Shown in pieces: positions 8,683 to 17,111 of a stretch of 64,000 nt of DNA; positions within the stretch are counted from its first letter, which is position 1, and each line of letters begins with the position of its first letter. A program made the position numbers and the translations under genes. Source of the stretch: Candidatus Lachnoclostridium stercoravium (GTDB lineage: Bacteria; Bacillota; Clostridia; Lachnospirales; Lachnospiraceae); assembly GCA_019118365.1 (NCBI GenBank), contig DWZA01000020.1:1-64000 (forward strand). Reading direction: 5' to 3'. The notes under the pieces are model-generated. The model did no database searches and was not told the origin of the DNA. It saw only the letters and a list, made by a program, of their open reading frames with translations.

Positions 8683-8859
8683 AAGTCTCCCAGCCTGGCT
8701 GGAAATGATTCGGCAGGATCCGCACAGTTTTGCGAGCATAGCGCAGACAAAAGCTCTTCTGTTTGAGTCCGCAGGACGAGTTTAAGAGCTTTTGTCTGTG
8801 ATAGGCGGCGCAGCAAAAGCTGTGCGGATCGCCGTGTTTCCAGCCAGACTGGGAGACTT
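8683..8859 (+). repeat. R2 structured repeat, copy 2
   Basis: Outer arms of 23 nt (8683-8705 with 8837-8859) are complementary except for a 2-nt internal mismatch. A second arm GATCCGCACAG/CTGTGCGGATC carries a 2-nt AG bulge, and a third arm pairs GACAAAAGCTCTT with AAGAGCTTTTGTC around a small GTCC/GGAC hairpin. It sits inside the thi operon, 38 nt before thiM, so it would be part of the operon transcript and could affect processing, stability or read-through. Confidence 0.87.
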
Positions 8860-8897
8860 ATTTCGGAATGTTTGTTTTCCGGAAGGAGGAAATGTTT

Positions 8898-9791
8898 ATG
8901 GATATTGAGATCATGGGGGAGATCAGGAGGAAGAGGCCGCTGATCCACTGCATTACGAATTATGTGACAGCCAACGACGTGGCGAATATCATACTGGCGG
9001 CGGGAGGCTGCGCCGTTATGGCCGACGGGGAAAGGGAAGTGGAGGATATCGTCTCTATCAGCCAGGGCCTGGTGATCAATATGGGAACTTTAAAAGAAGG
9101 GACCATTCCGGCCATGATAAAAGCAGGAAAGCGGGCTAATGAGCTGGGGATCCCGGTGGTATTTGACCCGGTAGGAGCCGGCGCGTCCAGATTCCGTACA
9201 GAAGCATGCAAAAGGGTTTTTGAGCAGATAAAGGTCAGCCTGGCACGGGGAAACGCTTCAGAGATCAAAGCCCTGGCGAAGGCTCTGGAAGAAAACGGCC
9301 GGCCGCAGGCGCCGACTCCAGAGGCCGGACGGACGAAGGGAGTGGACGTTTCGGAAAAAGACCGGCTGACAGAAGAAAATCTGCAAAAAAATATCATATT
9401 TGCAGAAGACTTTGCGAAAAGACATGGTATAATGTGTTTAATGACCGGGAACACCGATATAGCCACAGACGGAGATCGGACGTTCCTGGCGGAAAACGGA
9501 ACTCCCATGATGGCCGGGATCACTGGCGCAGGCTGTATGCTGGACGGCCTTGCAGCTCTTTTCCTTGCGGCGCAGGGGCATGGGGGAGACGTTTTTACGG
9601 CTGCTCTGGCTGCGGCGGCGGAAGGATATTGCGGCCAGCGGGCAGAAGAGAGGATTCGGGAACAAAGAAGACTGTTTCCTGCTTATCCGGCAGGAACAGG
9701 AAGCTTTCGGACCTTCCTGATCGACGGGATCAGCTGCCTTACAGATGAAGAGTTAAAGGAAGGTATGAAAATTGAAGCTTGGAAGAGATAA
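8898..9791 (+). CDS. thiM: Hydroxyethylthiazole kinase ThiM
   Basis: Phosphorylates 4-methyl-5-(2-hydroxyethyl)thiazole salvaged from outside, giving the thiazole phosphate used by ThiE. 297 residues, longer than the usual 260-275. The early HCITNYVTANDVANIILA segment, the VVFDPVGAGASRFR core, RGNASEIKALA and the anion-hole/catalytic region GITGAGCMLDGLAALFLA are intact. The extra length includes an insertion of about 15-20 residues rich in Pro/Gly after RGNASEIKALA (around residues 130-150). Start at 8898 is favoured by GGAGG 8 nt upstream; ATG 8892 is too close. It overlaps thiE by 20 nt. Confidence 0.93.
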   Translation: MDIEIMGEIRRKRPLIHCITNYVTANDVANIILAAGGCAVMADGEREVEDIVSISQGLVINMGTLKEGTIPAMIKAGKRANELGIPVVFDPVGAGASRFRTEACKRVFEQIKVSLARGNASEIKALAKALEENGRPQAPTPEAGRTKGVDVSEKDRLTEENLQKNIIFAEDFAKRHGIMCLMTGNTDIATDGDRTFLAENGTPMMAGITGAGCMLDGLAALFLAAQGHGGDVFTAALAAAAEGYCGQRAEERIREQRRLFPAYPAGTGSFRTFLIDGISCLTDEELKEGMKIEAWKR

Positions 9792-10434
9792 ACTGCTTTT
9801 ATACGCAGTGACAGACAGAGCGTGGACAGGAGAAAAGACGCTGGAGCAGCAGATCGAAGAGGCGCTGGAAGCCGGCGCGACCATGATCCAGCTGAGGGAA
9901 AAGCATTTGTCAGATGAGGAATTTCTGGAAGAGGCGAAAAAAGTAAAAGCCATTACGGAACGGTTCGGCGTGCCGCTGATCATCAATGACAACGTAGAAG
10001 TCGCTATCCGTTCCGGCGCGGACGGCGTCCATGTGGGCCAGAGCGATATGGAGGCGGGAAACGTCAGAGCGCTGATCGGCGAAGATAAGATCCTGGGCGT
10101 GACTGCAAAGACCGTGGAGCAGGCGAAGCTGGCGGAGAGCAGAGGCGCGGATTATCTGGGAGTAGGCACGGTATTTCCTACGTCTACAAAGCCGGATGCT
10201 CTGGGGATCACCATGGATACGCTGAAGGAGATCTGCCATGCAGTGTCCATTCCGGCGGTGGCTATCGGCGGGATCACAAAGGACAACATTTGGATGTTTG
10301 AGGGAACGGGCGCGGCAGGCGTAGCTCTTGTTTCCGCTATTTTCGGACAGAAGGATATCCGGGAAGCCACAAAGGATATGAAGGAAAGGGCCCGGAAGGT
10401 AGCTGAAAGCAAAGATCCGGCGCAGGAAAGATGA
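9772..10434 (+). CDS. thiE: Thiamine-phosphate synthase ThiE
   Basis: Joins HMP pyrophosphate and thiazole phosphate to give thiamine monophosphate. 220 residues with the family motifs TMIQLREKH, LIINDNVEVA, GADGVHVGQSDM, GVGTVFPTSTKPDA and AIGGITKDN in order. The start is a TTG inside the end of thiM with AAGGAAGG 7 nt upstream, and the protein begins with the expected short strand LLLYAVTDR. ThiD, needed to make HMP pyrophosphate, is not in this operon. It overlaps the following transporter gene by 4 nt (ATGA). Confidence 0.94.
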   Translation: MKLGRDKLLLYAVTDRAWTGEKTLEQQIEEALEAGATMIQLREKHLSDEEFLEEAKKVKAITERFGVPLIINDNVEVAIRSGADGVHVGQSDMEAGNVRALIGEDKILGVTAKTVEQAKLAESRGADYLGVGTVFPTSTKPDALGITMDTLKEICHAVSIPAVAIGGITKDNIWMFEGTGAAGVALVSAIFGQKDIREATKDMKERARKVAESKDPAQER

Positions 10435-11348
10435 GCAGGATCTTAAGGCGGAGGAAAAACGGGAAAAAGGATCTGGGATACGCGGCTGCTATTTTTGGAG
10501 GAATATGCTGGGGATTTTCCGGCTGCTGCGGACAGTTCCTGTTTCAGCAAAAGGGCGGCACGGCGGAATGGCTGGTGTCTTTAAGGCTGCTTTTTGCGGG
10601 GCTGATCCTGATCAGCCTGGCGTTCCTCACAGAAGGAAAAGCCTGTACCCGCGTTTTCCGGAACAGAAAGGACAGGACCGGTCTTCTGATCTTTACGTTT
10701 GCCGGGATCTTATTGTCTCAGTATACGTATTTTGCGGCGATCCAGCATTCCAATGCAGGGACGGCGACGGTGCTTCAGTATCTGTTTCCTATTATCGTCC
10801 TGCTACTGGTATGTTTTGATGAAAGGCGCGGGCCGGACGTGACAGAATCCGCGGCCATGATCCTTTCTCTGGCAGGGACCGTCGTGCTGGGGACCCACGG
10901 GGACTTTACATCGCTGCAGATCAGTCCGGCCGCCCTGTTTTTCGGGCTGGCCGCAGCGGCTGCAGCAGTATTTTACAATATGCTTTCCGGAGATCTTATA
11001 AGAAGATACGGATTGTTTTCTATTGCCGGATTTGGTATGCTGATAGCGGGACTTGTTATGACAGCCGCAGTAAGGCCCTGGCAGTGCGGGGTACAGTGGG
11101 ATGCGGGCACAGTCCTGGCCCTGGCCGGAGTGATCGTCGTTGGGACTGCGGCGGGATTTGGCCTGTATCTCTGGGGAGTTTCCGTGATCGGCCCGTTAAA
11201 GGGAAGCCTTTTGTCCAGCGTAGAACCTGCGGTGGCGGTGCTGCTGTCGTTTTTCTGGCTTAAGACGCCGTTTGTATGGATCGACTTTTTAGGCTTTGGC
11301 ATGATCCTGGGAGCAGTGCTGATTTTGGGAATGAAGAACGCGAAATAA
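10431..11348 (+). CDS. DMT superfamily (EamA) transporter in the thi operon
   Basis: 305 residues with about ten membrane segments arranged as two EamA repeats, beginning with the typical AAIFGGICWGFSG first helix; an Arg/Lys-rich start marks the cytoplasmic side. Members export or import small metabolites by proton antiport. Its 4-nt overlap with thiE puts it under the TPP riboswitch, so a role in movement of a thiamine precursor or related compound is possible, but I infer this only from position. No thiamine-specific feature is visible. Confidence 0.85.
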   Translation: MSRILRRRKNGKKDLGYAAAIFGGICWGFSGCCGQFLFQQKGGTAEWLVSLRLLFAGLILISLAFLTEGKACTRVFRNRKDRTGLLIFTFAGILLSQYTYFAAIQHSNAGTATVLQYLFPIIVLLLVCFDERRGPDVTESAAMILSLAGTVVLGTHGDFTSLQISPAALFFGLAAAAAAVFYNMLSGDLIRRYGLFSIAGFGMLIAGLVMTAAVRPWQCGVQWDAGTVLALAGVIVVGTAAGFGLYLWGVSVIGPLKGSLLSSVEPAVAVLLSFFWLKTPFVWIDFLGFGMILGAVLILGMKNAK

Positions 11349-11375
11349 CAACCCTATAGGAAACTGTTATAATAT

Positions 11376-11408
11376 GATGTCGGGGCCAAAAAGAATTTTG
11401 CGGCCTGT
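11376..11408 (+). repeat. R4 short repeat, copy 1
   Basis: GATGTCGGGGCCAAAA followed by an ATTTTGCGGCC half. A near match stands at 14343-14371. Each contains a small GGGGCCAAAA / TTTTGCCCC-like hairpin upstream of a gene for an envelope or membrane-linked protein. Role unknown; a TATAAT box at 11368-11373 overlaps the region just upstream. Confidence 0.45.
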
Positions 11409-11433
11409 AAAAAAAGTATAGGAGGGACTAACT

Positions 11434-11853
11434 ATGGCAGAACAGAAAGATACCGGGATCCTGTGGAAAGACAGAAAGCATTTTATGTGGTTTCCATGGT
11501 CATTTACCAAGTATTATATTGAAAATGAGCGCCTGATGATCCAGAAGGGCCTTTTAAGCACGACTCTGGATGAGACGCTTCTCTACAGGATCGTTGACGT
11601 GACCATGGTACAGACTCTGGGAGGCAAGATATTCGGCACAGGAAACCTGATCATCAAGGCGAAGGTAGATGCTACGCCGGAGATCATCCTGAAAAATATT
11701 AAAAAGCCGAAGGAAGTGCGGACCCTGATTTCTAATCTGGTAGAGGAGAGCAGGCAGTCAAGGAACATAGTAGGAAAAGAATTTTTCGGAGGCCGCGGCC
11801 CTCGTCCGGGAGCAGATATGGATGGGGACGGGATCCCAGACGATATGGAATAA
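11434..11853 (+). CDS. Bacterial PH-domain (DUF304-like) protein with C-terminal Asp-rich tail
   Basis: 139 residues. The body has the features of bacterial PH domains of the DUF304/YdbS type: WFPWSFTKYYIENERLMIQKGLLSTTLDETLLYRIVDV has the usual alternation of strands, then GTGNLIIKAK and a helix KKPKEVRTLISNLVEE. Unlike most YdbS-type proteins it lacks membrane helices. It ends in DMDGDGIPDD, a calcium-loop-like motif of the thrombospondin-type-3/dockerin kind. AGGAGGG precedes the ATG. The gene is between the thi operon and tyrS without clear co-transcription. Function unknown. Confidence 0.75.
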   Translation: MAEQKDTGILWKDRKHFMWFPWSFTKYYIENERLMIQKGLLSTTLDETLLYRIVDVTMVQTLGGKIFGTGNLIIKAKVDATPEIILKNIKKPKEVRTLISNLVEESRQSRNIVGKEFFGGRGPRPGADMDGDGIPDDME

Positions 11854-11929
11854 CAGGCAACATTTTCCCGTTGACAAATGGCCCATGTTCCCATATAATA
11901 TGGATAATTTCAGAAGAAAAGCGTTGAAG

Positions 11930-12215
11930 GGAACAAGTAGTATCAGGCAAAAGCACACAGAAAGCAGCCGGTTGATGAGAGGCGCGTGGAAAGCCGGATA
12001 TGAATACATCCTGGAGCTTCTCCCCCAAAGGTATTTCAGATGCCGAGTAGGCGGTGACGCTGTGGTGGGCGTTACAGACACCAGAGTATATGGCGGCGGC
12101 GATCTGCGGCGGCCAGGTACTTACAGAGACAGCCGGTGCGAGCCGGTTGTGAATAAAGGTGGTAACACGAGCGGCAGCCTCGTCCTTTTTAAGGATGGGC
12201 TGCCTTCTTATTTTA
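11930..12215 (+). promoter_or_regulatory. Tyrosine-specific T-box leader of tyrS
   Basis: The leader begins with the usual GGGAACAAGTAG segment, contains a long Stem I with a candidate specifier GAATACATC whose TAC (12005-12007) is a tyrosine codon, and reaches the antiterminator motif AAAGGTGGTAACACGAG at about 12155-12171. A terminator pairs GGCAGCC (12173-12179) with GGCTGCC (12198-12204), followed by a T-rich stretch. Uncharged tRNA-Tyr should stabilise the antiterminator and let tyrS be transcribed. The core is AACACG rather than the common ACCGCG, a variant form. Confidence 0.92.
12173..12215 (+). terminator. T-box terminator hairpin
   Basis: Outer stem GGCAGCC/GGCTGCC, inner stem CGTCC/GGATG around TTTTTAA, followed by TTCTTATTTTAT. 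It competes with the T-box antiterminator. Confidence 0.85.
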
Positions 12216-12237
12216 TAGAAACAAAGGAGATTCAAAA

Positions 12238-13464
12238 ATGCAGGTTTATGACGAATTAGTCGCCCGCGGTCTGATCGCCCAGGTGACAGATGAAGAAGAG
12301 ATCAGAGAATTGGTAAACAATGGAAAGGCCACTTTCTACATCGGATTCGATCCGACGGCGGACAGCCTTCACGTAGGCCATTTTATGGCGCTGTGCCTGA
12401 TGAAGAGGCTGCAGATGGCTGGAAATAAGCCGATCGCCCTGATCGGCGGAGGCACCGGCATGATCGGCGATCCTTCCGGAAGATCGGATATGCGCCAGAT
12501 GATGACGCCGGAGACGATCCAGCACAACTGCGACTGCTTTAAAAAGCAGATGAGCCGTTTTATCGATTTTTCCGAAGGAAAGGCTCTTATGGTAAACAAC
12601 GCCGACTGGCTGATGGATCTGAATTATATCCAGCTGTTGAGAGAAGTGGGAGCATGCTTCAGCGTAAACCGCATGCTGACCGCAGAGTGCTACAAGCAGA
12701 GGATGGAAAAAGGCTTAAGCTTCCTGGAATTTAACTACATGATCATGCAGAGCTACGATTTCTATGAGCTGTTCCAGAGATACGGCTGCAATATGCAGTT
12801 CGGCGGCGACGACCAGTGGAGCAATATGCTGGGCGGCACAGAGCTGATCCGCAGAAAGCTGGGCAAGGACGCATACGCTATGACCATTACGCTGCTGCTG
12901 AATTCAGAAGGCAAGAAGATGGGCAAGACCCAGTCTGGAGCCGTATGGCTGGATCCGAACAAGACAAGCCCGTTTGATTTCTATCAGTACTGGAGAAACG
13001 TGGCGGATGCAGACGTGCTGAAATGCCTGCGCATGCTCACATTCCTGCCATTAGAGCAGATCGACGAGATGGATAAATGGGAAGGCAGCCAGTTAAACAA
13101 GGCGAAAGAGATCCTGGCATACGAGCTGACAGAGCTTGTCCATGGAAAGGAAGAAGCGGACAAAGCTCAGGAAGCAGCGAAAGCGCTGTTTGGCGGCGGC
13201 GGAGATTCCGCAAATATGCCTTCTTACGAGCTTTCCGAAGAGGATTTTGAAGACGGTAAGATCGGCCTTCTGGCGCTTCTGCAGAAGTGCGGCCTGGCTC
13301 CGTCCCGTTCCGAGGCAAGGAGAAACGTGGAGCAGGGCGGCGTGTCCGTAGATGGCGTACAGATCAAGGATATCAAGGCAGAACTGTCAAAAGACCAGAT
13401 CGGTTCGGACGGCATCGTAGTAAAACGCGGCAAAAAGAATTTCATGAAGATCACGATCAAATAA
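12238..13464 (+). CDS. tyrS: Tyrosyl-tRNA synthetase
   Basis: Charges tRNA-Tyr with tyrosine. 408 residues, class Ic. The HIGH-type motif is HVGH at 45-48, the KMSKS-type loop is KMGKT at 227-231, and the tyrosine pocket residues lie in [24 protein letters not shown]-terminal S4 RNA-binding domain starts near residue 345 ([20 protein letters not shown]). It is preceded by a Tyr T-box and AAAGGAG, and followed by a strong bidirectional terminator, so it forms a one-gene unit controlled by tyrosine supply. Confidence 0.97.
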   Translation: MQVYDELVARGLIAQVTDEEEIRELVNNGKATFYIGFDPTADSLHVGHFMALCLMKRLQMAGNKPIALIGGGTGMIGDPSGRSDMRQMMTPETIQHNCDCFKKQMSRFIDFSEGKALMVNNADWLMDLNYIQLLREVGACFSVNRMLTAECYKQRMEKGLSFLEFNYMIMQSYDFYELFQRYGCNMQFGGDDQWSNMLGGTELIRRKLGKDAYAMTITLLLNSEGKKMGKTQSGAVWLDPNKTSPFDFYQYWRNVADADVLKCLRMLTFLPLEQIDEMDKWEGSQLNKAKEILAYELTELVHGKEEADKAQEAAKALFGGGGDSANMPSYELSEEDFEDGKIGLLALLQKCGLAPSRSEARRNVEQGGVSVDGVQIKDIKAELSKDQIGSDGIVVKRGKKNFMKITIK

Positions 13465-13477
13465 TCTGCTACAATAA

Positions 13478-13542
13478 AAAAGATCACCCTGCAATATGGG
13501 GAGGCTGCTGTGACAGCCGTTTCCCCGGTCAGGGTGATCTTT
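13478..13542. terminator. Bidirectional terminator between tyrS and convergent lipoprotein gene
   Basis: AAAGATCACCCTG pairs with CAGGGTGATCTTT; A- and T-runs flank both sides. It lies between the two converging genes. Confidence 0.9.
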
Positions 13543-13583
13543 GATCGTTTTAGAGGAAACCTGCGTTCCTGGGAGAGAATGTT

Positions 13584-14318
13584 TTATTTATTGAAGAGTA
13601 CGATCCGCTCCGCAGTGTTGGAATCATCCGACCAGATGATGCATTTTCTGCCCTCTGTAAGTTCCTCCAGAGTGACCATCTGCCTGGTGAGATACGGGAT
13701 GATGGAGCAATCGGCAGGAATGGTAAATACAGATCCGTCCACAGCCGTCAGCTTATAGCCGTCCCCGTCTTCCTCCATGGAAGAGACCGTGACATAGTCC
13801 GGAACCTTCATATCCGCAGGGATCGCGGCAAAGATCAGCTCCGCTGTGGTCTGAGGCGGCAGGCTCATGGTCATGGCAGGCCCTATGTACGCATAGATCG
13901 TTTCTCCGTCAGAGATATCCGCCGCATCCATCGGGAAGGCGTTCTCTCCATCCAGGATCAGAGTCGTATCCGAAATGTGGAGAACGATATCTCCGGTCAT
14001 GGACTCTCCGCTCTGATTGTCGATCACCAGGTCGTCTCCGCTGTGAGTGACCGGTCCGAAGATCCGTACAGTCTGCAGGATCTGGTCCTGGGCGCCGGAA
14101 GATCCATCCTGGTCCTGGGCAGCCTCAGGATCCGCTTCTCCAAGCGGCTGGACTTCTGAGGGAAGGGAAGAAGCTTCCGAAGAGCTTTCAGAAGGAGCCT
14201 GGGAGCTTTCCTGGGAAGGCTGGGTCTGGGCGGAAGGATCCTCTGTGGATGAACAGCCGGAAGCCAGCAGTGAAAATGTACATGCGGCTGTAAGTACAGC
14301 CGTAAATAATGGTTTCAT
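13584..14318 (-). CDS. Lipoprotein with Ser/Gln/Glu-rich linker, unknown function
   Basis: 244 residues. Signal peptide with lipobox LASGC, lipidated cysteine at 22, then a low-complexity linker (about 25-80) rich in Ser, Gln, Glu and Pro. The folded region (about 83-240) includes DLVIDNQSGESMTGDIVLHI and ETIYAYIGPAMTMSLPPQT, a beta-rich layout like extracellular domains that accompany copper-amine-oxidase-N-type proteins in Clostridia. That likeness is from memory and gives no function. GGGG-rich ribosome site upstream. It is transcribed alone towards tyrS and is probably anchored to the outer face of the membrane. Confidence 0.7.
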   Translation of the reverse strand: MKPLFTAVLTAACTFSLLASGCSSTEDPSAQTQPSQESSQAPSESSSEASSLPSEVQPLGEADPEAAQDQDGSSGAQDQILQTVRIFGPVTHSGDDLVIDNQSGESMTGDIVLHISDTTLILDGENAFPMDAADISDGETIYAYIGPAMTMSLPPQTTAELIFAAIPADMKVPDYVTVSSMEEDGDGYKLTAVDGSVFTIPADCSIIPYLTRQMVTLEELTEGRKCIIWSDDSNTAERIVLFNK

Positions 14319-14342
14319 ATATGAAATCCCCTTTCTTTAACG

Positions 14343-14371
14343 GATGTTGGGGCCAAAAGGTATTTTGCCCC
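14343..14371 (+). repeat. R4 short repeat, copy 2
   Basis: GATGTTGGGGCCAAAA then ATTTTGCCCC; GGGG and CCCC, AAAA and TTTT can pair. Same motif as 11376-11408. The rest of the 450-bp gap up to 14771 holds only the promoter at 14656; I see no convincing gene in it. Confidence 0.45.
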
Positions 14372-14655
14372 TATGATACCGGATCGTTCCGTACTTCGTA
14401 CTCTTACAATCCTTAAAAACATTCATAAATATAACATAAGTATATTACATCCGGCAGTGGAAAATTCTTACACCTTTATTAACGGGCAGGCGTTTAGCCG
14501 CAGGCCGGGAGCATTGCTGAAAGAGGAGAGGCGTGTCAGCGTACGGGAGACAGCAGTAACGGGCCGGTATCCATTTATGCAGGCTGTTTCGCTGCCGGAA
14601 CAGACGGCGGGATTCATTTATATATAGAACAGATCAAAAAAAATTGTAAAAAACC

Positions 14656-14684
14656 TTGCGTTATTTAAAAATATGGTAGATAAT
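14656..14684 (+). promoter_or_regulatory. Promoter for the aminotransferase gene
   Basis: TTGCGT at 14656-14661 and GATAAT at 14679-14684 with a 17-nt spacer, about 88 nt ahead of the start codon. Confidence 0.5.
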
Positions 14685-14771
14685 GTAACCATTGTCAGGG
14701 GAGCTTAGTGATATCACTATAGCGGGCATTTCGTATATAACCCAGGGTGTGGACAGCGAGGAGAATGAAAA

Positions 14772-16100
14772 ATGAAACCATATGCAGAAATGACAAAAGA
14801 AGAACTGAAAGAACTGAGAAAACACTTAGTTGCCCAGTACAGAGAGATGCAGGGAAAAGATCTGAGGCTGGATATGTCCAGAGGAAAGCCAAGCCTGGAC
14901 CAGCTGGACCTGTCTATGGGAATGATGGATGTATTGAGCAGCGAGGATGATCTTACTTGTGAAGATGGCACGGACTGCCGTAATTACGGCGTCCTTGACG
15001 GTATAAAAGAAGCGAAGGAACTGATCGCCGATATGATGGAAGTGAATCCAGATAATGTTATCATTTACGGAAATTCCAGCCTGAATGTGATGTACGACGC
15101 GATCGCCCGTTCCTATACCAACGGCGTTATGGGGAATACGCCGTGGGGAAAACTTGATAAAGTGAAATTCCTCTGTCCGGTTCCCGGATATGACAGACAC
15201 TTTGCTATCTGCGAATATTTTGGCATGGAGATGATCAACGTGCCCATGCTTCCTACGGGACCGGATATGGATATGGTAGAAGATCTGGTATCAAAGGATC
15301 CGGCGATCAAGGGAATCTGGTGCGTTCCGAAGTACTCCAACCCGCAGGGTATTTCCTATTCCGACGAGACAGTCAGACGTTTCGCACGTTTAAAGCCGGC
15401 TGCGCCGGACTTCAGGATCTACTGGGACAACGCGTACGGCGTACATCATCTGTACGACCACGATCAGGATCACCTGGTGGAGATACTGGCAGAATGCAAG
15501 AGAGCGGGAAATCCGGATCTGGTATATAAATTTTCATCTACATCCAAGATCAGTTTCCCAGGCTCTGGTATCGCATCCTTCGCTGCTTCTCCCAACAACC
15601 TGGAAGACGTGATGAGCCAGCTGCGTATCCAGACCATCGGACACGACAAGGTAAACCAGCTGCGCCACGTGCGCTTCTTTAAGAATATCCATGGCATTGT
15701 GGAACATATGAGAAAACATGCAGAGATCTTAAGGCCGAAGTTTGAGGCAGTAGACAGCATCCTGGAAAAGGAACTGGGAGGCCTTGGCATCGCCACATGG
15801 ACGAAACCAAAGGGAGGCTACTTTATCTCCTTTGATTCCATGGAAGGCTGTGCAAAAGAGATCGTGGCCAGATGCAAGAAAGCCGGCGTTGTTATGACAA
15901 ATGCGGGCGCTACTTATCCATATGGAAAGGATCCTCACGATACTAATATCCGTATCGCTCCGACCTATCCGCCGCTGTCTGACCTGATCCTGGCGACAGA
16001 GCTGTTAGCTCTTTGCACAAAGCTGGTGACCATCGATAAGCTCCTGGCAGAGATGAACGGCGGAACACACGTGCCGGAAGAGCACCACGAAGAGGTTTAG
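14772..16100 (+). CDS. Aspartate/alanine-type aminotransferase, subgroup Ic (PLP-dependent)
   Basis: 442 residues, fold type I PLP enzyme of the Asp_aminotransf (PF12897) kind rather than classical AspC. Distinctive parts are LDMSRGKPSLDQLDLS, the YGNSSLNVMYDAIA turn that holds the cofactor phosphate, PKYSNPQGISYSDE, the YWDNAYGVHH Asp that touches the pyridine nitrogen, and SSTSKISFPGSG with the Schiff-base lysine. The likely reaction is transamination between an amino acid (aspartate or alanine) and a 2-oxo acid. It is a single-gene unit with its own promoter and terminator. Exact substrate cannot be told. Confidence 0.9.
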   Translation: MKPYAEMTKEELKELRKHLVAQYREMQGKDLRLDMSRGKPSLDQLDLSMGMMDVLSSEDDLTCEDGTDCRNYGVLDGIKEAKELIADMMEVNPDNVIIYGNSSLNVMYDAIARSYTNGVMGNTPWGKLDKVKFLCPVPGYDRHFAICEYFGMEMINVPMLPTGPDMDMVEDLVSKDPAIKGIWCVPKYSNPQGISYSDETVRRFARLKPAAPDFRIYWDNAYGVHHLYDHDQDHLVEILAECKRAGNPDLVYKFSSTSKISFPGSGIASFAASPNNLEDVMSQLRIQTIGHDKVNQLRHVRFFKNIHGIVEHMRKHAEILRPKFEAVDSILEKELGGLGIATWTKPKGGYFISFDSMEGCAKEIVARCKKAGVVMTNAGATYPYGKDPHDTNIRIAPTYPPLSDLILATELLALCTKLVTIDKLLAEMNGGTHVPEEHHEEV

Positions 16101-16152
16101 TCCATTCGGCGAAATACGCAGCAGGCGCGTTTTGCCAGCTGCTATTTAAAAT

Positions 16153-16184
16153 GGGGCTGTTTGCAGATCAAACAGCCCCGTTTG
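16153..16184 (+). terminator. Terminator after aminotransferase
   Basis: GGGGCTGTTT (16153-16162) pairs with AAACAGCCCC (16170-16179), followed by GTTT. Nearly perfect stem, short T-run. Confidence 0.8.
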
Positions 16185-16201
16185 CTGTAAGAGCCTGGGG
16201 C

Positions 16202-17074
16202 TTATTCAGAAAACAGGATCACATTTACCAGAGACTGGAAAGCCAGGGTCTGGAATTTATCCTGAAGGAACATGACGTGGCTGGTGCAGGCAAGATCGAA
16301 GGCCTCTACCGGAAGTTCTACCAGCTTTCCTTCCCGGATCCGGTCTGCGGCAAGGCTTTCCGGAAGGATCGTGATGCCAAAGCCTTCTTCCGTTCCTTTT
16401 AAAAGGGCGTGGGAGCTGGAACTGGTCCATACCGGGGAAGCGGTCACGCTGTAAAAGAGAAAAGCACTGTCGATCAGCTGCCGGATCAGGCTTCCAGGTT
16501 CCCGCAGGAGAAGAGGATATTCCATCATCTCCGGGACAGTGACAGAAGCGGCTTTTGCCAGAGGATGGGCGGGAGAAGCCAGTACAGACAGCGGCTCGGA
16601 AGATACAGGGACTTGCACCAGATCAGGATCTTCCAGTATGCCTTCCATCAGGATGAGATCCAGGCTGCGGTCAAGCAGCAGTTGTCTCAGCTCCTGCTCG
16701 TTTCCCACAGTGATCTGAACGAAAGCGCCGTGGCTGCCTGCGGAAAAACGTTCCAGGATCCCGGTCAGGAGCGTATCCACGATCACAGGAGTCACGCCAA
16801 GGCGTATGGTGGAAGAGCTGCTTTCGTGAAAGGTCTGTTCCAGATCTTCATACAGCTCTAAAAATGGAATGGTCTTTGAAAGAAAAAGCTGACCGGCTTC
16901 ATTTAAGACCACTTTTCTGGAAGAGCGGTCAAAGAGGCGGACGCCAAGAGATTCTTCCAGCTCTGTGATAGTCCTGGAAATGGCAGGCTGGGTGGTGGAA
17001 AGGCGGGCTGCCGCCTTTGTGATGCTTTCTTCCTCACAGACTGCCCGGAATGTGTATAACTGTTTTAATTTCAT
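16202..17074 (-). CDS. LysR-family transcriptional regulator
   Basis: 290 residues. The winged helix-turn-helix covers about 3-62 (LKQLYTFRAV, SITKAAARLSTTQPAISRTI, then the wing SLGVRLFDRSSRKV), followed by a two-lobed co-inducer domain from about 90. The frame continues 35 codons further upstream, but GGAGG lies 6 nt before the ATG at 17074 and the conserved domain begins there. It is divergent from a DMT transporter/ApbE/GtrA/YfhO gene set, with R3 copy 1 filling the gap between them. LysR proteins often control their divergent neighbour, so the transporter at 17352 is a candidate target. Confidence 0.92.
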   Translation of the reverse strand: MKLKQLYTFRAVCEEESITKAAARLSTTQPAISRTITELEESLGVRLFDRSSRKVVLNEAGQLFLSKTIPFLELYEDLEQTFHESSSSTIRLGVTPVIVDTLLTGILERFSAGSHGAFVQITVGNEQELRQLLLDRSLDLILMEGILEDPDLVQVPVSSEPLSVLASPAHPLAKAASVTVPEMMEYPLLLREPGSLIRQLIDSAFLFYSVTASPVWTSSSSHALLKGTEEGFGITILPESLAADRIREGKLVELPVEAFDLACTSHVMFLQDKFQTLAFQSLVNVILFSE

Positions 17075-17111
17075 AAATGACCTCCAAGCTGCCAAAACAG
17101 GCAGAGATAAA

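Noticed and set aside
8646..8948. 100-codon minus-strand open frame over R2 copy 2, with a similar frame at 41479-41670 over R2 copy 3
   Set aside because: The translated similarity follows from nucleotide conservation of the repeat. Changes keep base pairing rather than codons, there is no ribosome site, and copies 1 and 4 do not keep the frame.
14373..14627. 84-codon open frame in the gap before the aminotransferase gene
   Set aside because: No ribosome site, no hydrophobic or domain pattern, and it precedes the likely promoter at 14656 without any terminator; treated as noncoding.
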